Assembly (NCBI RefSeq): GCF_037176765.1
Contig: NC_090022.1
Span: forward strand, 86,811,891-86,875,890
Direction: 5' to 3'
Length of the DNA stretch: 64,000 bases
Source of the DNA: Anolis sagrei
Lineage: Eukaryota; Chordata; Lepidosauria; Squamata; Anolidae
Shown here: piece by piece, positions 46,514-56,205 of the stretch
Position numbering within the stretch: position 1 is the stretch's first letter
Layout: every line of letters starts with the position of its first letter
The notes under the pieces: model-generated
Database searches by the model: none
What the model saw: only the letters and a program-made list of their open reading frames with translations
What the model was told of the DNA's origin: nothing
Position numbers and translations under genes: made by a program

Positions 46514-48578
46514 AAATAGCATAGCATCTTGGATCCTATGGGTTGGGGGGGGTTTCAAACCCAGACACATCTTCCAGTTACTTCATGTTTTGAAACAAAG
46601 CATCTTTGTTTCAAACAAAGTATATAACCTGCTATATATAATCAGGGATGTGAGCATCAAGCTGTACTTTTCCCATTCCTATTGTAAGTTAGGCTGCTGT
46701 CTTATGTTAGGTAGGGAGAGTGAATTGCCCTTAGATGGGACCAACTTCAGTAATCTCTTAAACATTGAAGAGGGATTGTAGCTCACAGACTGGAGAGATG
46801 CAACTCCTATGCAACCATCCCTGTGGTTTCTGAAGTATGTTTTTTCTTGTTTTATTCCATCACCCGCAATTGCAGTATTTTGCAATGTGGTACCCTAGTA
46901 ATTTAAGGTATATTTTGTTTTAGACTTTTTATTATCTTTTATGAGCTGCCTTGAAGCTCAAATATTATGTTTAAAAGATATAAATGTTTTAGGTATGCAC
47001 ACACAAGAGTTTTCCTATTGAAAATTAGCACTTACCCTTCTAAAGTTCCTTTATCAAAGTTCTCAGCAAAATAAACTTCTCCTGTTGGGACTGGGGCTGT
47101 ATAAGTAACCTGATGAGAAACATATATCTCGTTAACTGATAAAAACAATACTTGAAACTGCTTGACAATGAAACAGAACTGATATTTATGTCCTTCGTAT
47201 GTTTATACTTCACAATATTCTACTTCCAGTTTACTGTTAGAAATACAGTTGTAAGACCAATACTTCTTTTAAAAAGAACTCTTCAGAAGATAAATCCCTC
47301 ATGCCATTACAGTGCCCCTGATGTTTTAAGTGTAGCACTTAAGTCAGCTATGAATTGCATTTTTTTGACTCAATGAATTACTGGGAGATAAAGTAAACAG
47401 AGTTGAATATACATTCCCTTTCAACATACCTCATATGCCTAAACTATGGTAACATAATCTATATCCCAAATTTCCAGCCAATACTAAATGGAAATTAAGC
47501 ATAAACAGTTCCCATATACAGAAAGAGCTTAACAAAGTACTCTAAGTTGTAAATATGAAGTGAAGTCATTCTGGACAGTGCAAGCAGGGATGCAAGTTAC
47601 AATTTTCTACTTCTTATAAGAAAGCAGCTCCTACTTGACCAAAGCAACCAGTAAGATTGCAGGCTGGACCATCCTGATCTCAAATAACAGGCCAGTTAAA
47701 ATGTCAGAGCTTGGAAATAACAAGTTAATTGACCTGTCAAGTTGTTTATCTGCTAGATTTTTCTATCAGTGTGACTTGTTTAATAAAATCACATCAGCGG
47801 TAAATGTATGCTGGTGGCAAACATATCCTTTAACAAGGAATTATTTTATAGCATGAGAATTTAATAGAAAGGATGGCTCTTATACCAGCCCTTTTAGGCC
47901 TGAAAGGCTAGTGTTTTACACCAAACTACCAGCCTGTTAATTAAAGAATTGTTTTAAATTCTCCTCTGCTATTTTTTAATTCTGGTTTCCACTGTATAAT
48001 TAGCGGTTGCACAAATGGTTGTGTGTACACCAGTGCTACTTTGCAAACTACTGCCTACTAGTCCAGAGCAAACTTCTACAATCTTTGTGCCATTATCTGT
48101 AAATCCCATGGTCTCTTCCAATATTAAAAGGAAAATAATGAGTCAATAGACAATAATTATATTAATTTAATAATTTCAGTTATTAGCATTGGTGTAATGC
48201 ATTATTTCCCAAGTTCTAACACCTCTAATATTGTTAAATTAATTTTCTAGCATAATGTACCTAGCTCTGAAAACCAGGATCAATTATAGTTCAAAAATGA
48301 CCCAATCTTCCTAACAGAGAAACTTTTAAGACAGTTATTTAATTAGATTAACTGCTGAAAAATTACATGTGAATTGTGTTCAAACCAACCTTTGGGAGTG
48401 GGGGTGGAGTGCTGACTTCATGTTTCAGCTCCTCTACCTCTTCAACACCATCTTCAAGATCATCATCAATATCTATTACATCGTCTTCATTATCATCATG
48501 ATCATCTCCTTCATGAGCAAGGACAAAAATGTTTCCAACTAGCAGCAATGCTGCACACAGCAACCACTTTTGTTTCAT
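35259..48578 (-). CDS. CANX: Calnexin, ER-membrane lectin chaperone (spliced, 14 coding exons)
   Basis: Coding exons join to 1842 nt (613 aa; human is 592 aa): 48578-48390, 47109-47036, 45548-45490, 43320-43179, 42896-42815, 41636-41444, 41309-41120, 40552-40439, 39447-39291, 37934-37719, 37285-37166, 36934-36802, 36629-36511 and 35312-35259. Domains in order: signal peptide (about 1-20), acidic N-terminus, lectin domain, P-domain arm with four KPEDW-type and four W-x-x-P-x-I-x-NP-type repeats, return of the lectin domain, one membrane helix (about 488-510) and an acidic cytosolic tail ending RNRKPRKD. Expected residues are present: disulfide pairs Cys166/Cys200 and Cys366/Cys372, and glycan-contact positions Tyr170, Lys172, Tyr191, Glu222 and Glu431 by alignment to known calnexins. 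It binds monoglucosylated N-glycans and, with ERp57, folds glycoproteins in the ER. The start is chosen by homology and by A at -3. Confidence 0.98.
35313..36510 (-). other. CANX: CANX intron 14
   Basis: About 1.2 kb with no recognised repeat or regulatory element. Confidence 0.8.
36511..36629 (-). CDS. CANX: CANX exon 14 (acidic tail, Glu run)
   Basis: 119 nt encoding [16 protein letters not shown], then ten consecutive Glu, [14 protein letters not shown]. Alignment to human is by composition plus phase; the Glu run is encoded by GAG/GAA repeats. The acceptor is TATTTTAG and the donor is AAG|GTAAGTG. Confidence 0.92.
36802..36934 (-). CDS. CANX: CANX exon 13 (cytosolic tail)
   Basis: 133 nt encoding [20 protein letters not shown] then [20 protein letters not shown] and EEKP. 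It matches human [18 protein letters not shown] at its start. The acceptor is GTTTCAG and the donor is G|GTATGCA. Confidence 0.94.
37166..37285 (-). CDS. CANX: CANX exon 12 (transmembrane helix)
   Basis: 120 nt encoding residues 473-512 with the membrane span [19 protein letters not shown] followed by CCSGK. The paired cysteines at the cytosolic face are the palmitoylation site known for calnexin. The acceptor is TGCCTTCCAG and the donor is AAG|GTGTGTA. Confidence 0.96.
37719..37934 (-). CDS. CANX: CANX exon 11 (end of P-domain and second lectin half)
   Basis: 216 nt, phase 0 at both ends, encoding [38 protein letters not shown] and [13 protein letters not shown]. Glu431 aligns with the second acidic sugar-binding residue. 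The acceptor is TTTTTCAG and the donor is GAG|GTAAGGT. Confidence 0.96.
37935..39290 (-). other. CANX: CANX intron 10
   Basis: Contains a decayed tRNA-related SINE piece near 39070-39195 and a poly-C run near 38749-38758; the rest is featureless. Confidence 0.75.
39291..39447 (-). CDS. CANX: CANX exon 10 (P-domain type-2 repeats)
   Basis: 157 nt encoding [37 protein letters not shown] and [15 protein letters not shown]. Cys366/Cys372 form the P-domain tip pair. The tip of this arm is the ERp57 docking site in the family. The acceptor is TTTGTTTCAG and the donor is CAG|GTAAATG. Confidence 0.96.
40439..40552 (-). CDS. CANX: CANX exon 9 (P-domain repeats)
   Basis: 114 nt encoding [19 protein letters not shown] and [19 protein letters not shown], the third and fourth type-1 repeats. 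Each end splits a Trp codon after TG. The acceptor is TTTTGTAG and the donor is TG|GTAAATT. Confidence 0.96.
41120..41309 (-). CDS. CANX: CANX exon 8 (end of first lectin half, start of P-domain)
   Basis: 190 nt encoding [20 protein letters not shown] then [17 protein letters not shown] and [12 protein letters not shown], i.e. the first two type-1 P-domain repeats. The acceptor is ATCCTAG and the donor is TG|GTAAGTAG. Confidence 0.96.
41444..41636 (-). CDS. CANX: CANX exon 7 (lectin domain)
   Basis: 193 nt encoding residues 183-247: [60 protein letters not shown]. It has Cys200, Tyr191 and Glu222 at the expected positions. The acceptor is TTTTTTAAAG and the donor is G|GTAAAGC. Confidence 0.96.
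41878..42014. mobile_element. hAT-type MITE in CANX intron 6
   Basis: CCCTTCTACACAGCTGTATA at the left, ATGGCTGTGTGGAAAGGCCC at the right; central palindromic match around AACTGGATTATATGGCAGTG. Same family as 14847-15018. Confidence 0.7.
42232..42460 (-). mobile_element. tRNA-related SINE followed by L2-like end
   Basis: TTTGTTCAGAGGTTTACCAT and CTGTGACTTGCCCAATGTCA (SINE) to about 42385. Then an (AATAAT) tail and ATACCACCCTATCTCCCCGA-type L2 terminus. Confidence 0.6.
42815..42896 (-). CDS. CANX: CANX exon 6 (lectin domain, first disulfide cysteine)
   Basis: 82 nt encoding [19 protein letters not shown] and ISKGHEQHL (residues 155-182). It contains Cys166 and the sugar-contact pair Tyr170/Lys172. 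The acceptor AAATAAG lacks a strong pyrimidine tract but is the only one keeping phase. The donor is CTG|GTGAGTT. Confidence 0.94.
43179..43320 (-). CDS. CANX: CANX exon 5 (lectin domain)
   Basis: 142 nt encoding [19 protein letters not shown], then [18 protein letters not shown] and IFDTKPLII. The acceptor is CTTGTAG and the donor is CA|GTAAGTGG, whose last Gln codon is completed by exon 6. Confidence 0.96.
43321..45489 (-). other. CANX: CANX intron 4
   Basis: The part next to exon 4 (45020-45460) is a patchwork of copies from exon 3/intron 2 and from intron 3. The remainder, 43.32-45.0 kb, is plain AT-rich sequence. Confidence 0.8.
45020..45460 (-). repeat. Partial duplicate of CANX exon 3 region within intron 4
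   Basis: Sequence at about 45100-45450 repeats 47090-47425 at roughly 85-90 percent by eye, including the intron 2 acceptor (CATCAG) and the first 15 or so bases of exon 3 (TATACAGCCCCAGTC). The adjoining 45022-45105 instead repeats 45886-45965 from intron 3. The copy lacks the rest of exon 3 and has no good donor, so it is presumably not spliced. Confidence 0.75.
45490..45548 (-). CDS. CANX: CANX exon 4 (lectin domain)
   Basis: 59 nt encoding [19 protein letters not shown], nearly identical to human calnexin. The acceptor is AAATTCAG and the donor is G|GTGAGTA; phases agree with both neighbours. Confidence 0.96.
45646..45796. mobile_element. hAT-type MITE in CANX intron 3
   Basis: AGGTCCCTTCTTCACTGCCC at the left and GACAGTGTAGAAGAGGCCT at the right, with the interior GGATCTGATCCCAGATTATC inverted. 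Same wider family as 57895-58036. Confidence 0.7.
46080..46424. mobile_element. MITE with internal tandem duplication
   Basis: Inverted ends GTGCAGCTACACTGTA and TACAGTGTAGATGCACC. The inside holds two direct copies, about 150 bp apart, of a unit with TTAACTGCAATGGAATCATG/TTAACTGCCATGGAATCATG and GCTCCAGCTAGCTCTAT. Confidence 0.7.
46482..46518. repeat. (AAAT)n microsatellite
   Basis: About nine tetranucleotide units in CANX intron 3. Confidence 0.85.
47036..47109 (-). CDS. CANX: CANX exon 3 (start of lectin domain)
   Basis: 74 nt encoding [20 protein letters not shown] then GTLEG, matching human [20 protein letters not shown]. The acceptor is TCATCAG and the donor is GG|GTAAGTG. Part of this exon and its upstream intron is copied at about 45.1-45.45 kb. 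Confidence 0.96.
47110..48389 (-). other. CANX: CANX intron 2
   Basis: AT-rich, with no recognised transposon. Its 3' part (about 47110-47430) has a related copy at 45.12-45.45 kb in intron 4. Confidence 0.8.
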
Positions 48579-48581
48579 GGT
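48390..48581 (-). CDS. CANX: CANX exon 2: start codon, signal peptide, acidic N-terminus
   Basis: The acceptor TATCCTTAG precedes ACCATG, so only three leader bases lie in this exon; the ATG is at 48578-48576. Residues 1-63 comprise a hydrophobic signal ([17 protein letters not shown]) and a Asp/Glu-rich stretch ([19 protein letters not shown]) as in other calnexins. The donor is AAG|GTTGGT, phase 0. Confidence 0.95.
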
Positions 48582-48929
48582 CTAAGGATAATAATTAGAG
48601 AGAAAAGACAAAACAATGGGAAGCCTGTCAAATGAAAACGAGCAAGATAATTTAACATATACATACATTCCAGACTCCAACATTATTTGCATTTTTTAAC
48701 TGTTAGTTTACAGTTGCAAGTATAATTATAAGTACAACAAATGCAGGATGACTTAAACACTCTCAGCCAGATATACCTTTTGAAGCATAATTGATATTAC
48801 AGCTACCCTGCTACATTAATTTCAAAAGAAATGTATTTGACCTTAAACGTGATAATTGTAAATAATTTGCAAAAGGTAATACACTCAGCATGAACGTATG
48901 TGAACTACCAGCAAGAAAGTAACATTAAT

Positions 48930-49235
48930 GATGGGGCTAGCTTCAGCAGCAAATGCCGATCTAGACCCGGCCACCCACAGAGCCGGCCAGCTCTAATCAC
49001 ACAACGTTGTGCCAGCTCCATGAGTGGAGGGCGGAATCAGCATGCCACCACTGGTGCCCTGGCTTCCCGTTTTGCCATCTCTTCAATGGGGGAAGCCACA
49101 ACGCTCCACGCTTCCCCCTGTGTGAAGAGCTGCCAGAGGAGCCAAGAGAAGTGGGGCGTGTGGTGGCAGCAACAGCTTCCCGGTGCCCAGTGGTGAACTG
49201 GACAGCCGCTGGGGAAGGTATGAGATGGTAAAATG
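48930..49235. other. Unidentified GC-rich block in CANX intron 1
   Basis: About 300 bp clearly richer in G+C than the AT-rich intron around it, with several CpGs (GACCCGGCCACCCACAGAGC, CACAACGTTGTGCC) and an open plus-strand frame. No family recognised; probably an inserted repeat. Confidence 0.5.
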
Positions 49236-49682
49236 TGTACTGGTGATTTTGTTACATTTATTTTGTCAATGTTTTATTGAAAGCGTTTTATAATACATGA
49301 AGCATCAAGTTTCAGTTATACTCCTGGTGAATTTAGTACAATCTACTTCCAAGTAATTACTCAAATAATGAGGATGCTATAAGTATAATGATCATCAATA
49401 CTTGATAAAGAAACTGATGCTAGAAATTCTCCAGAAAAAAGAACATTCACAACACCCTTTAGAAAAAAGGCACATTTCCACAATGCAGTCCTCATGAAAC
49501 TTCTGCATTATGAAGGCTGCAAGCTCAGCTTTCCTTCTTGTTTCCAAGTTTAGATCACATGATTCTTATTCTGGAAGATACAGAACTGCTCCTGTCAGAA
49601 GGGCATCACAAAATATCAGTATAACACAAATAGCTCCTTCATTGTTCTCTAGTTGGCAATGTAAGGTGGGAAAAGGAGGGTA

Positions 49683-49800
49683 TTTATTCATTTATTTATG
49701 ATATTTATATGCTGCCGTTCTCACCCCAAAGGGTAATATATTATATTATGGTAATATATTATATATTACATTATTACCATAGCACAATATTAGTATTATA
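49683..49800 (-). mobile_element. Composite retroposon copy B
   Basis: TTTATGATATTTATATGCTG and CCGTTCTCACCCCAAAGGG followed by an AT block with TTACCATAGCACAATATTAG. Short and without minisatellite. Confidence 0.6.
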
Positions 49801-50590
49801 ACTGGTATAAGATGCAGGCAACTAACAGGAAAAAGTGGGGGATTCCCCATTTTGAATCTTACTTTTTGTTTACTTCATTACATGTAGCCAGAAGAACCAT
49901 ACAAATGGTGTATGGTTCTTCTGGCTGTCTACAACACGTCTGCTAAGTAAGAGAATAATTCACCTCTTTTATTAGTTAATATAAATGCTAAATTCACTAC
50001 ACAAAACATTTAACTCCCTGTAGTATCTACAATTATAGAAAATTATTCTTTAAATGAAAGATTTCTTTAGGTTGTAAGAAAGCCAGAATAAAAGTACTAC
50101 ATATTCATGAAGGTTACAGAGAAGGAAAAGGTAGTTCAAGTAATTTTTAATTCCCAAGACAAAGTGAGTATGATGAAACAGAAATTGCATGGTTGGAGGA
50201 ATACACATGATCATCTCTTTATTATATGAACTCTGAAAAGAGAACAATAAGGTTTCCTTTACATCTAGACATTGACCCCATACATCCTCATCAAAGATTA
50301 CAATCTAGAATCTAAATCCTCAAATATAACCATGTTAAAACTAATTACACCAAACTCTGAAAATATGAAAGATTAAAAACAGTTGCAAAGTGAAACCTAG
50401 CTTTATTATTAAATGGATGCTCACTTCCCCTTGATTTCTTTGAAAGGAAGGTTTTTAACATATAGGCAGTCCTTGAGTTAAAACATCTGACTTTCAAACA
50501 AATCGTAATTAAGAACTATGAGACAACAGCAAGTGAGAGAAATCTAGCTGCTTTCAGTAGTCATCAGGAGAGAGAAGGATATATATATAT

Positions 50591-50632
<42 letters not shown>
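50591..50632. repeat. (ATC)n microsatellite
   Basis: Fourteen ATC units inside the left part of the MITE at 50463. Confidence 0.95.
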
Positions 50633-50850
50633 TACCCCCAGGAAGGAAAATTCACTCCTGAAAGAGTTATCATGGGGAAAAGGGATCTCCACTGAAGCTT
50701 TATCCCCAATTCTTGTTTCTACAACAAGCCATTTTCCCCCAAAATCCAATTATTACAATTACAGAAAGTGAGGTGAAATCTTAATAGGGGCACAGCAAAA
50801 CAAGCATCACAAGGATGTTAACCCTTCCTTATGCTATCCAAAGCAAAATA

Positions 50851-52063
50851 CAAGGTGGGGCAGAGGAAACAGGAAGTACATTGGAAGGGGAGGAGCAATG
50901 GTTGTCCCTCTCCACCAGTGCAGATATTGCAGTTTCAGTGGCCATGGTGCCATGGACTGTAGAACACTGTTTATTTGCAGTGGTGTAGTTTTTAAAAAAG
51001 TGAATCCATGGCGACCATACGTCTATTCAGATAACATGTCAATGTTGAGCGACATGGAACGATACACGTTCACAACACTCTACTGCAATGGGTTCATGCG
51101 TTCCAGAACAAAGGAAGCGTGATAAAGAAGCCACTCATCCTTCCCCAAAGCATACAGACTACTGAAAATGTGGAAACAGTGAGGCGGACAGCTCTTGCTA
51201 GTCCACAACCTTCTATGCAGAGCCACGTAACAGCTTTGTGTATGTCAAGTTAGTTCCCAAGGTGCATACTTCACACAGAATTGCAGTTCCATGCAAACAA
51301 GATGTTGTTTATGCAGCAGTTGAAAGCCGCAGATTTTGCACAACGCAAAGCGTTCAATGCTGTAGTGATGTTGGGTAAAAAAACACATTCATTTGAATGG
51401 TTCAGCAAGTAAATACACCTGTAGATACCGGATGGCAGATAACTCACAAGAGCTCCATCAATGGCCTCTCCACAACCTCAAGGTCACAGTATGGTGTGGT
51501 GTATCACAGGTCAAAATCATTGGTCACTACACTGCAATGTTAAATGACTTCGTCCATCCCACTATGATAAGACGTAGACTTCCTATGGGAATATGGTTTC
51601 AACAGGATGGTGCAACGGTGCACATGGCGGGACTATAGATGATCGTAGTAAAATTCATGTTCTTCCAACGCACAATCTCCTGATTTGGTGATACTGCATG
51701 GCGCACACGTACACTGGATTAATTGGTTTATGACATCTTCTTAAAGGGGTATCTGAAAGCCAGGGTGTATGCAAAAAAAAACCATGTATAGTACTTAAAA
51801 GATTACACTTGTCAAGAAATCGTGGCTGTGCTGGCACAAATGCTTGTGAGTGCAATGGATAACTTTGCACAGTGGCTCCAAATGTTTGACCAGATCGACG
51901 GACAACATCATATGAATATTATCTTCCACACACAACTGTTAAGTGTTCCTATGATTAACTACATAGACATACCTTCCTTTCTGTGTATGTATATATGATG
52001 TATCTTGCAAATAAATCAAGTTATGCATACTTCAAAACCATGTGATTCCTCTGTCCCACCCTG
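50851..52063 (+). mobile_element. Tc1/mariner-like DNA transposon, full-length but inactive
   Basis: 1213 bp with inverted ends CAAGGTGGGGCAGAGGAA and TTCCTCTGTCCCACCCTG, flanked by TA on both sides (50849-50850 and 52064-52065). Plus-strand residues ELHQWPLHNLKVTVWCGVS and MGIWFQQDGATVHMAGL belong to a DDE transposase (second catalytic Asp in FQQDGA). The N-terminal half and the third acidic position are disrupted by stops and frame breaks. Confidence 0.85.
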
Positions 52064-54279
52064 TATATATAAATATTTGGCTGGAGTTACATTTTAAAAA
52101 TGTATGTTTTCCAACCTACAAACAAATTCAACTTAAGAACAAACCTACCAAACTTATTGTGTTTGTGACTTGGGGACTGCCAGTACTTCTTCCAACTGTG
52201 CTAGAATAAACAATTGTGTAGTTAACACACACACACATAACTTTTCACAATAGGCATTTAAGATTCTATGTAATTTGTATCATGCATGTAGAAGGTGAGG
52301 AATTGAAAAAGTAGCTTGGTTAAAATCTCTCAGCAGGTTTCTGAAAAGGAGCTATCTGAACCAATGATTTCTGTGTTTTATGACTACATTTAAGGCAATA
52401 CATACACTCAGGACCTAGGAAGTGTTACTCCTCAGTAGGCATGTTGTTGTCAAACAGGAACTCTACTCTCTCTGTACCCTGCCCTCTCTCTTGAAATCAA
52501 CTAGAATCTAAATGTTGAACTTGAGACACCTTAAGCTGGTTTCATTTACACTGCTATATCCCTTGTTTGCTTGATACTGCACTGTAAAGTCTTTCAATTA
52601 GAATGTGTCAATTAAAGTCTACTTAATTATATTACAGCTAGATATATCATTCTGAGAAAGGGCATAATTTTTGAAACCTCTCTTACTATGGGATAGCATG
52701 CGATTTTAATCATTTCTCTCAGTCTGGTATTGCCCATCACAACATTCCCCAATTCTCAGTCCTGTATAGGACATCCTATGCATCTCTAAGGTAATGCTAA
52801 TCTGGAAATGTTCTTATCAAACTATGATAGCGATACTGCATCCTATGATATAAATACTTCAACTTCAAGCCTGAACATATTTGCTTAAGAGTGACCTGTA
52901 CTGAATGCAATTGCACTTATACCTGAATAAGTCTGCATTTAACAAAAAATCATTTTCAGTTCTGTAGAACACCACATGCCAAATGAAAGTATCTAATCAT
53001 GTCAATATAGATATTTTGCCATTTACAATTAATTAAAACAAGACAACTTGTAGCATCTTAAAAATAATCGCTGTGTTTCATTATAATGTACTTCCACAGA
53101 ACGAGATATTATAGATATTTCCTGTCAGAAATAATAATAAATCATAATGAATTTTCCCATAAATTACATGCTGTTAGAAATTCAGAAGTCTTGAAAGCTG
53201 CTGACTGAGGTTTGAAATACTTCCCTCAATGCCATGTAAAACTGAACCTCTGACAGAAATATTACTAAGTTATTAAAATCTTTTCAAATTCTTCAGTTTC
53301 TTAGTTCATCTTTCTTGCACAGCAACAATTGTCAGATCTGAACAAACTGAAATGTTTAAAATAAAGGGGGCAGCAGATTTTCAGCTATTTACAAGTTTCA
53401 AATGAATGTTTTCAGCTAGCTACTCTTTTAAAGTAAATTGGTAGATATTTCCTCATTCTTGTGCATATTACCTAGTTGACATTTCTGACACTATCCCTAT
53501 CCTCCCTGTCTACTTTACCTTTGTCCTCTTATGCTTTCACAGGTTGCACTGCTGTTTTATCACTTCCTCCTTCATCTCACACAGCACCTGCTTTTCCCCC
53601 CACCCCCAAGTTTTTCAGATCACACCATTTTTGCTAGTAATCTGGATCACAGTCTGGTCACAAATCATATTTCATGCTTTTTTTAAGTACAGTATGACTC
53701 CATATCCACAGGCAGTTTATGTTCCCACATGGCTACATAAAACTGATGGTAAAGGCAAACTTTGTTTAAATAAATGGCTTCTTGACCAATAACCCCATAG
53801 ACTCACACTGGAAGACCTAGAAAATGCCTAGAGAGAGGATATATTTTGTTGGATGTGAATACATTAAAGTGTGGATGCCAGTCCCTTAGATATAAGTTTT
53901 GTACGGTATTTTATGTTTCATTGTGTGTTTTACATTATACTGTCCCTTGAATATTCAAGAGGGTACTTTTTAATAGCTTGACACTTCCCCAAATCAGTTG
54001 AGTGCTGAAACAATTGCAGGAGTTACAGGTCTGAAACTATTCACGGTACAAGTTAACTGTACACATGTATAAGTTGACTGTAAAAATATCTTCTTTGTAC
54101 TAAAATTACCTGCATTACACACATAATCTATTGTGCTACCCTGTTCCTGAAACAGTGATTAAGCATTCCCTTTCTACAAAGTCAGTCATATTTTTAGATT
54201 CCACAAAGTCTGGGAGGATTTTAATATATGAAGTCATGCTTCCTATGCTATGACCAGACATTTCTAGGGCTGGGGCTAT

Positions 54280-54430
54280 ACCAGGCATGGGCAAACTTTG
54301 GCCCTTCAGGTCTTTTGGACTTCAACTCCCACAATTGCTAACAGCTTTGGGACCTTTCCTTTTCCCCCTCAGTCGCTTAAGTCCAACCCCCTATCATGCA
54401 AGAAGAGTACAAAGTACCCCTGACAGATGG
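54280..54430. mobile_element. Half hAT MITE plus short CR1 piece
   Basis: CAGGCATGGGCAAACTTTGG to CACAATTGCTAACAGCTTTG, then the CR1 words AAGTCCAACCCCCTATCATG and CCCTGACAGATGGCCAT. Confidence 0.6.
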
Positions 54431-54452
54431 CCATTGTTGTAAGCTTTACAAG

Positions 54453-54761
54453 TCCCCGGTGGCACAGCAGGTTAAAGCACTGACCTTGCCTACCAAAAAG
54501 TTGATGGCTCGAATCTAGGGAGCGGGGTGAGCTCCCACTGTTAGCCCAAGCTTCTCCCAACCTAGCAATTCAAAAGCATGTAAATGTGAGGTCAATTGGT
54601 ATCGCTTCTACGGGAAGGTAATGGCGCCCCATGCAGTCATGACCTGGCAGGAGTCTACGGACAACGCTGTCTCTTTTTCTTAGAAATTGAGATGAGCACC
54701 ATACCCCAGCACCAGACACAAATAGACTTCATGTCAAGGGAAAACTTTTATCTTCTCCTAC
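54453..54761 (+). mobile_element. Sauria-type tRNA SINE with BovB-like tail and exact target duplication
   Basis: The A-box region GTGGCACAGCAGGTTAAAGC, B-box remnant GGCTCGAATC and the body TGAGCTCCCACTGTTAGCCC lead to a tail resembling GAGTCGGACACGACT as in BovB. It is flanked by the 13-bp direct repeat TAAGCTTTACAAG (54440-54452 and 54762-54774). Confidence 0.85.
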
Positions 54762-54789
54762 TAAGCTTTACAAGGTCTTGAACCTTCTC

Positions 54790-55087
54790 TGCCAAAAAAA
54801 AGGCTGGCTGCTTCCCCAAACTATGTCACCCAGGATTCCCATGGCAGTGAATGGGGTGTCAAACTGCATTCATTCCACAGGGGAGACACAGCTTGAGTAA
54901 CACATGCACACATCCCACAATACACAGAATGTCAGAGTTTGCAGTTTCAATGCTGTGGGATCCTGGGAGTTGTAATGTGGTGAGGCACCAGCATTCTTGG
55001 GCAGAGGAGGTCTCGTAAAACCACAAGTCCCGCGATTCCATAGCCTTGAGCTGACAGAGTCCAAGGGGCGCCAGCGTCAAGCTATGG
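54790..55087. mobile_element. MITE pieces (CCTGGGAGTTGTA type)
   Basis: GTCACCCAGGATTCCCATGG, GTCAAACTGCATTCATTCCA and GATCCTGGGAGTTGTAATGT are fragments of the MITE type at 46080. Confidence 0.5.
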
Positions 55088-55190
55088 CATCTGCACCAAT
55101 CCTGCAGTGTACTTATTTATTTGCGATATTTATATCCCACCCGTCTCACCCCAAAGAGGACTCAGAGTGGCTTACAAGTTATATGTACAT

Positions 55191-56082
55191 TGTTGTTGTT
55201 CATTCGTTCAGTTGCTTCCGACTCTTCGTGACCTCATGGACCATCCCACGCCAGAGCTCCCTGTTGGCCGTCACTTCCCCCAACTCCTTCAGAGTCAAGC
55301 CAGTCCCTTCAAGGATACCATCCATTCATCTTGCCCTTGGTCAGCCCCTCTTCCTTTTTCCTTCCATTTTTCCCCAGCATTATTGTCTTCTCTAAGCTTT
55401 CCTTTCTTCTCATGATGTGGCCAAAGTACTTCATCTTTGCCTCTACTATCCTTCCCTCCAATGAGCAGTCGGGTTTTATTTCCTGAAGTATGGACTGGTT
55501 GGATCTTCTCGCAGTCCAAGGCACTCTCAGAACTTTCCCTCAACACCACAGTTCAAAAGCATCTATCTTCCTTCGCTCAGCCTTCCCTATGATCCAACTC
55601 TCACATCCGTAGGTGACAATGGGGAATATCACTGCTTTGACTATGCGGATCTTTGTTGCCAGTGTGATGTCTCTACTCTTCAGTATTTTATCAAGATTGG
55701 ACATTGCTCTCCTCCCAAGAAGTAAGCGTCTTCTGGTTTGCTGGCTGCAGTCTGTGTCTGCAGAAAATTTTGCACCTAGAAATACAAAGTCTGTCACGGC
55801 CTCCACGTTTTCTCCCTCTGTTTGCCAGTTATCAATCAATCCGGTTGCCATAATCTTGGTTTTTTAGATGTTTAACTGCAATCCAGGTTTTGTGCTTTCT
55901 TCTTTCACCTTGATTAGAAGGCTCCTCGGCTCCTCCTCGCTTTCAACCATCAAAGTGGTATCATCTGCATATCTAAGGTTGTTAATGTTTCTTCCAGCAA
56001 TTTTTACCCCAGCCTTGCATTCATCAAGCCCCGCACATAGCATGATGTGTTCTGCATACAAGTTGAATAGGCTGGGTGAGAG
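55191..56082 (-). mobile_element. BovB (RTE-clade) LINE, 5'-truncated
   Basis: Minus-strand translations in three frames match BovB ORF2: CAGLDECKAGVKIAGRNINN and LRYADDTTLMVESEEEPRSL, then AVTDFVFLGAKFSADTDCSQ and KILKSRDITLATKIRIVKAV with TYGCESW, then KYFGHIMRRKESLEKTIMLG. The 3' end has AAGAGTCGGAAGCAACTGAA and an (ACA)n end. Frame breaks separate the pieces, so it is dead, but similarity is still high. Confidence 0.93.
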
Positions 56083-56205
56083 TCTACAATATATTATATT
56101 ATTAGCATATTACAATATTAGTATGATATATTACTATATTGTACTATATCACTATACTTTATTATTATTAATATTACATGTAACATAATTATTATATCAT
56201 TAATA

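Larger units (their letters stand above)
50463..52186. mobile_element. Squamate MITE interrupted by a mariner-like transposon
   Basis: The left part (50463-50850) begins GGCAGTCCTTGAGTTA and the right part (52064-52186) ends TTGGGGACTGCC, its reverse complement. Interior words such as GAGTTATCATGGGGAAAAGG belong to a MITE that I recall from Anolis. The mariner-like element sits between AAGCAAAA and TATAAATATTTGGCTGGAG. Confidence 0.75.

Noticed and set aside
50898-51122. Possible independent plus-strand gene near 50.9 kb
   Set aside because: It lies between the terminal repeats of the mariner-like transposon and is its decayed 5' part.
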